A stretch of 25,374 bases of DNA from positions 1 to 25,374 of IMG/VR virus record IMGVR_UViG_3300036978_000038; one strand, 5' to 3'. Source of the DNA: a virus. The notes under the pieces are model-generated. The model was not told the DNA's origin, did no database searches, and worked only from the letters and a program-made list of their open reading frames with translations. Shown piece after piece: positions 22,937 through 25,374 of the stretch; position 1 is the stretch's first letter; every line of letters begins with the position of its first letter. The position numbers were made by a program, and so were the translations under genes.

Positions 22937-25336
22937 TTACATTCCGAAATCAACGACTCCTCCTAAAGCATCTTGATTATTTTCAAAGTCTTTTGGGAAT
23001 GAATCATTTTTTCTTTGATCTATTAATTCCGATTGCTGAGTGGCTTGTATTTTTGTTCTATCGTCTTTTCTATCTTCTATTTGGCTTAATTTATTAGCTT
23101 CTGCTTTTACTTTTAATTGAGCAAGTTGCATGTTATATCCAAACTCTTCCGCTAATAATTGTTTTTTAATCTCTGCTTCTATCTGAAGTCTTTGTATTTC
23201 AAATTGAGATTTTGCTTGTTCTAAATTAACCGCTTCTTGTGTTAAAGCTTGTTGCTTTTGAACTTCAAACATAGCTGCTTTTTCTGCATTTTCTGAATTA
23301 GCTTGAGCTTGTGCCTGAATATTTGCTTGTTGAGCTTGTTGAGCCGCGTCTTGTTTTCTTTTTCTTCTAAGTTTTAATAATTGATTAGCTAACTTAAGAT
23401 TTTTAATTTGTCTAATATCTATAGCGTCTTCTAAATCAATTCCGCCACCTTGTAAAGAAACTTGTATATTTTGTTCTAATTGCGCTTTTTCTTCTTCATC
23501 GGGCTCAATTTCTAAATAGATACCAAAATCATGTAAATTTAATTGATCAATTTCTTTTAATGTTTCTGCATTGTAAGTTGATATTGCAGACTTTAAAGAG
23601 TTTGCCGTTAGTGGGTTATTTAAACAATCCGCAATTCTAAGTGAAATATTTTCACAAGTTCTAACAGTTAAATATAAACTAGCGTCTTTTATATGTCTAG
23701 TTGCAACATTAGAAGCATTGGCAGCTATTTTTTGCAAACCAACCAAAGCATTTGAATCTGGTTTACTTCCGTCAACAGCCTCGTTAAGCCCGGTAACATC
23801 TCGTATCATTTGTAAGTAATACTGATACGTTTGAATTAAACTTTGTATTTTACCTTGTCCACTTGAAGTAGCTAGTTCTTGAATAGGCACCTTAGCCCTA
23901 TTCATTTCGCCATCTTGGTTTAATGATCTACCAACAATACTACCTGTTTGAAAATACATATTTAATGCCTCTGCAGCATTATAGTTTGTGCCATTGCCTA
24001 AATCAACTTCTGCTAATCCGTCGACATCTAAGAATACCCCGTCAGGAACTACTCTTGACAAAACTTGTTGTAGCTTTAAATGGGTTAATTGAATCATGTC
24101 TGCAAAAGAAATACATTTGCTTACAATAGAATCAATTCTACCTTTATACATTCTAGGCGCAACTATATTATAGTTCATTTGCACTTTTGTTGTATCAGCA
24201 TTAGGACGTGTCATATCATTTGATAATTTCCATTCTAACATCATATCTGTACCAACAATTTTGGCACCTGTGTATAATACCTCTATTGTTCTAGATACTC
24301 TTTCAAAGTTATCATTTTTAGGCGGGTTAAAAGAACTATCTTTTTGAATAACTTTTTCTAATCCGTTTTCACCATATTTAATTTTAAATACTTGGTCCAT
24401 ATAGGTTTTATATTCAAAATATAATACCTGTACGGTGTTTGTATCATAATTGCCCCATCCCTGAATATACTGTCTGTTACCAGGCATTTGTTGAATTCTA
24501 TATAATTCATCTTCAGAAATATGAGGAAATTGTTTTTTTAATTCTGGTATTGTGATTGCTTTAACTTCTCCTACGTAATAAATATCCTCAAAATTTGGGT
24601 CCTCAGTATATGAGTAAACCATATACGCGGGATCAACATAGTCAATAACAATTCCTTCAGATGGATTAAACGATGTTTTTACTGCCGCAATACCTATTGT
24701 TGTTAAATCGTAATTTAATCTTTTTCTTGTAAGATCGTATTTATTAGTTTTTAGTACTGTGTTTATTGCTTCCTCTTCTGCTATCTCAATTGATTGCTTA
24801 AAAGATAATTGCATATGCAGTTCTAACTCTTCTTTTGAAGTAGGTAAATCAGCTGCAGGAATACTTGATTTTGATATATCAATACCAGAAACCTCCATAG
24901 CCGCTGCAATTTGTGGCTGTGCGTACATATCAAATGTTAGCGACGTAGCATAGTCCGTTCTCTTTTTTATTGATTCCGGGTCTTGAGCAAAAGCTCTTAC
25001 ATCATAAGTTTTTTGAGATATACCATTTGCAACTATATCAACAAATTTAGATAATATAGGCACAGGTGTCCAGTCTAAATTCAAATAAGATAAATCACCA
25101 TTTATTGATAATTCATCTTTATATTTTTGAGGCGACTGTTCTCCTCTAGCGTATAATCTTAATCTATTGTAATTATTCCAACTAGTTAAATACCTATTAC
25201 CAGAAGTTCTACCATAATTAAACCATTCTTGTTCTATAGCGCGTGATACTTGTAATCCATATTCTTCCGATGCTTTTGTAGCATCATCTACAACTTGACT
25301 GGGAAAAGCGCTATTTGTATTTGTGTATATCTTCAT
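22937..25336 (-). CDS. Portal protein, 799 aa
   Basis: Forms the dodecameric ring at the head vertex through which DNA is packed and released. Supporting patterns: NYNRLRLYARGEQSPQKYKD near residues 55-75, then LSYLNLDWTPVPILSKFVDI near 83-105, as in portals of crAss-like and marine short-tailed phages; a helical core with a wing-like beta region (about 225-370); and VTGLNEAVDGSKPDSNALVG near 518-538, the late-portal stretch. The C-terminal 170 residues form a long Gln/Ala/Lys-rich helical barrel or coiled coil (about 620-770), which makes the protein longer than typical portals. The start ATG follows a possible upstream stop directly. It is the first complete gene of the visible late block. 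Confidence 0.85.
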   Translation of the reverse strand: MKIYTNTNSAFPSQVVDDATKASEEYGLQVSRAIEQEWFNYGRTSGNRYLTSWNNYNRLRLYARGEQSPQKYKDELSINGDLSYLNLDWTPVPILSKFVDIVANGISQKTYDVRAFAQDPESIKKRTDYATSLTFDMYAQPQIAAAMEVSGIDISKSSIPAADLPTSKEELELHMQLSFKQSIEIAEEEAINTVLKTNKYDLTRKRLNYDLTTIGIAAVKTSFNPSEGIVIDYVDPAYMVYSYTEDPNFEDIYYVGEVKAITIPELKKQFPHISEDELYRIQQMPGNRQYIQGWGNYDTNTVQVLYFEYKTYMDQVFKIKYGENGLEKVIQKDSSFNPPKNDNFERVSRTIEVLYTGAKIVGTDMMLEWKLSNDMTRPNADTTKVQMNYNIVAPRMYKGRIDSIVSKCISFADMIQLTHLKLQQVLSRVVPDGVFLDVDGLAEVDLGNGTNYNAAEALNMYFQTGSIVGRSLNQDGEMNRAKVPIQELATSSGQGKIQSLIQTYQYYLQMIRDVTGLNEAVDGSKPDSNALVGLQKIAANASNVATRHIKDASLYLTVRTCENISLRIADCLNNPLTANSLKSAISTYNAETLKEIDQLNLHDFGIYLEIEPDEEEKAQLEQNIQVSLQGGGIDLEDAIDIRQIKNLKLANQLLKLRRKRKQDAAQQAQQANIQAQAQANSENAEKAAMFEVQKQQALTQEAVNLEQAKSQFEIQRLQIEAEIKKQLLAEEFGYNMQLAQLKVKAEANKLSQIEDRKDDRTKIQATQQSELIDQRKNDSFPKDFENNQDALGGVVDFGM

Positions 25337-25374
25337 TTATTCAATAATTTTTGACGTAGTCCCTTTATTATTAT
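25337..25374 (-). CDS. Probable 3' end of the gene upstream of the portal (partial)
   Basis: Two coding-strand frames stay open to the window edge. One ends ...NNKGTTSKIIE with TAA immediately before the portal ATG; the other ends ...GLRQKLLNK with TGA overlapping the ATG. Every complete gene here ends in TAA, which favours the first frame. The large terminase is the usual neighbour of the portal, but 11-13 residues cannot identify it. Confidence 0.4.
   Translation of the reverse strand, partial: NNKGTTSKIIE

Noticed and set aside
1-25374. CRISPR arrays, tRNA genes, insertion sequences, integrase or att sites
   Set aside because: No spaced repeats, cloverleaf-like GC-rich segments, transposase motifs or recombinase genes were seen; the window is almost fully used by structural genes.

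Overview
The window is part of a tailed double-stranded DNA phage genome: the late structural block, from the portal protein to a 2740-residue ejection-type protein. It is AT-rich. All twelve complete genes lie on the minus strand, so transcription runs from the right end (about 25.3 kb) to the left end (about 0.19 kb), with gaps of 1 to about 110 bases. None of the gene starts has a clear GGAGG-type ribosome binding site; they sit behind A/T-only leaders, as is common in Bacteroidota and their phages. The portal, the tail proteins and the giant protein carry sequence patterns I associate with crAss-like and other short-tailed phages of marine or aquatic Bacteroidota (Flavobacteriia). That placement rests on pattern memory, not a search.

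Layout in transcription order (right to left): the end of an unidentified upstream gene, possibly the terminase; portal (799 aa); acidic scaffold-like protein (390 aa); major capsid protein (485 aa); a perfect 11-bp hairpin; a conserved-looking head-region protein of unknown role (256 aa); an 8-bp hairpin; two connector/tail-ring candidates (241 and 414 aa); two large beta-rich tail nozzle or 'muzzle' proteins (1418 and 563 aa); a small GNAT-like acetyltransferase (135 aa); an Ala/Gln/Gly-rich internal virion protein (246 aa, or 278 aa after frameshift); a second internal virion protein (551 aa); and the 2740-aa protein. A bidirectional hairpin terminator at 113-146 separates this block from a plus-strand gene whose last 34 codons are at the left edge.

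Together these genes build a short-tailed particle. Portal, scaffold and capsid make the head. The 241/414-aa proteins join it to the tail, and the 1418/563-aa proteins form the distal tail tube. The last three proteins are probably packed in the particle and ejected with the DNA. No terminase, lysis, replication, integrase, tRNA or CRISPR feature is visible.

Two signals stand out. First, the 246-aa gene ends in G GGA AAG TAA, a -1 slippery heptamer in the correct phase, followed after 5 bases by a GC-rich stem-loop. The -1 frame then stays open for 32 codons, ending 13 bases before the next gene, which is the architecture of programmed -1 frameshifting. Second, the giant protein is a chain of enzyme-like modules (zincin HELLH, a sigma-like helical segment, a PD-(D/E)XK-like segment, a HAD-like phosphatase), with the tetrapeptide KFSK recurring exactly at module boundaries. 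This suggests a polyvalent or polyprotein-like ejected protein with processing sites.
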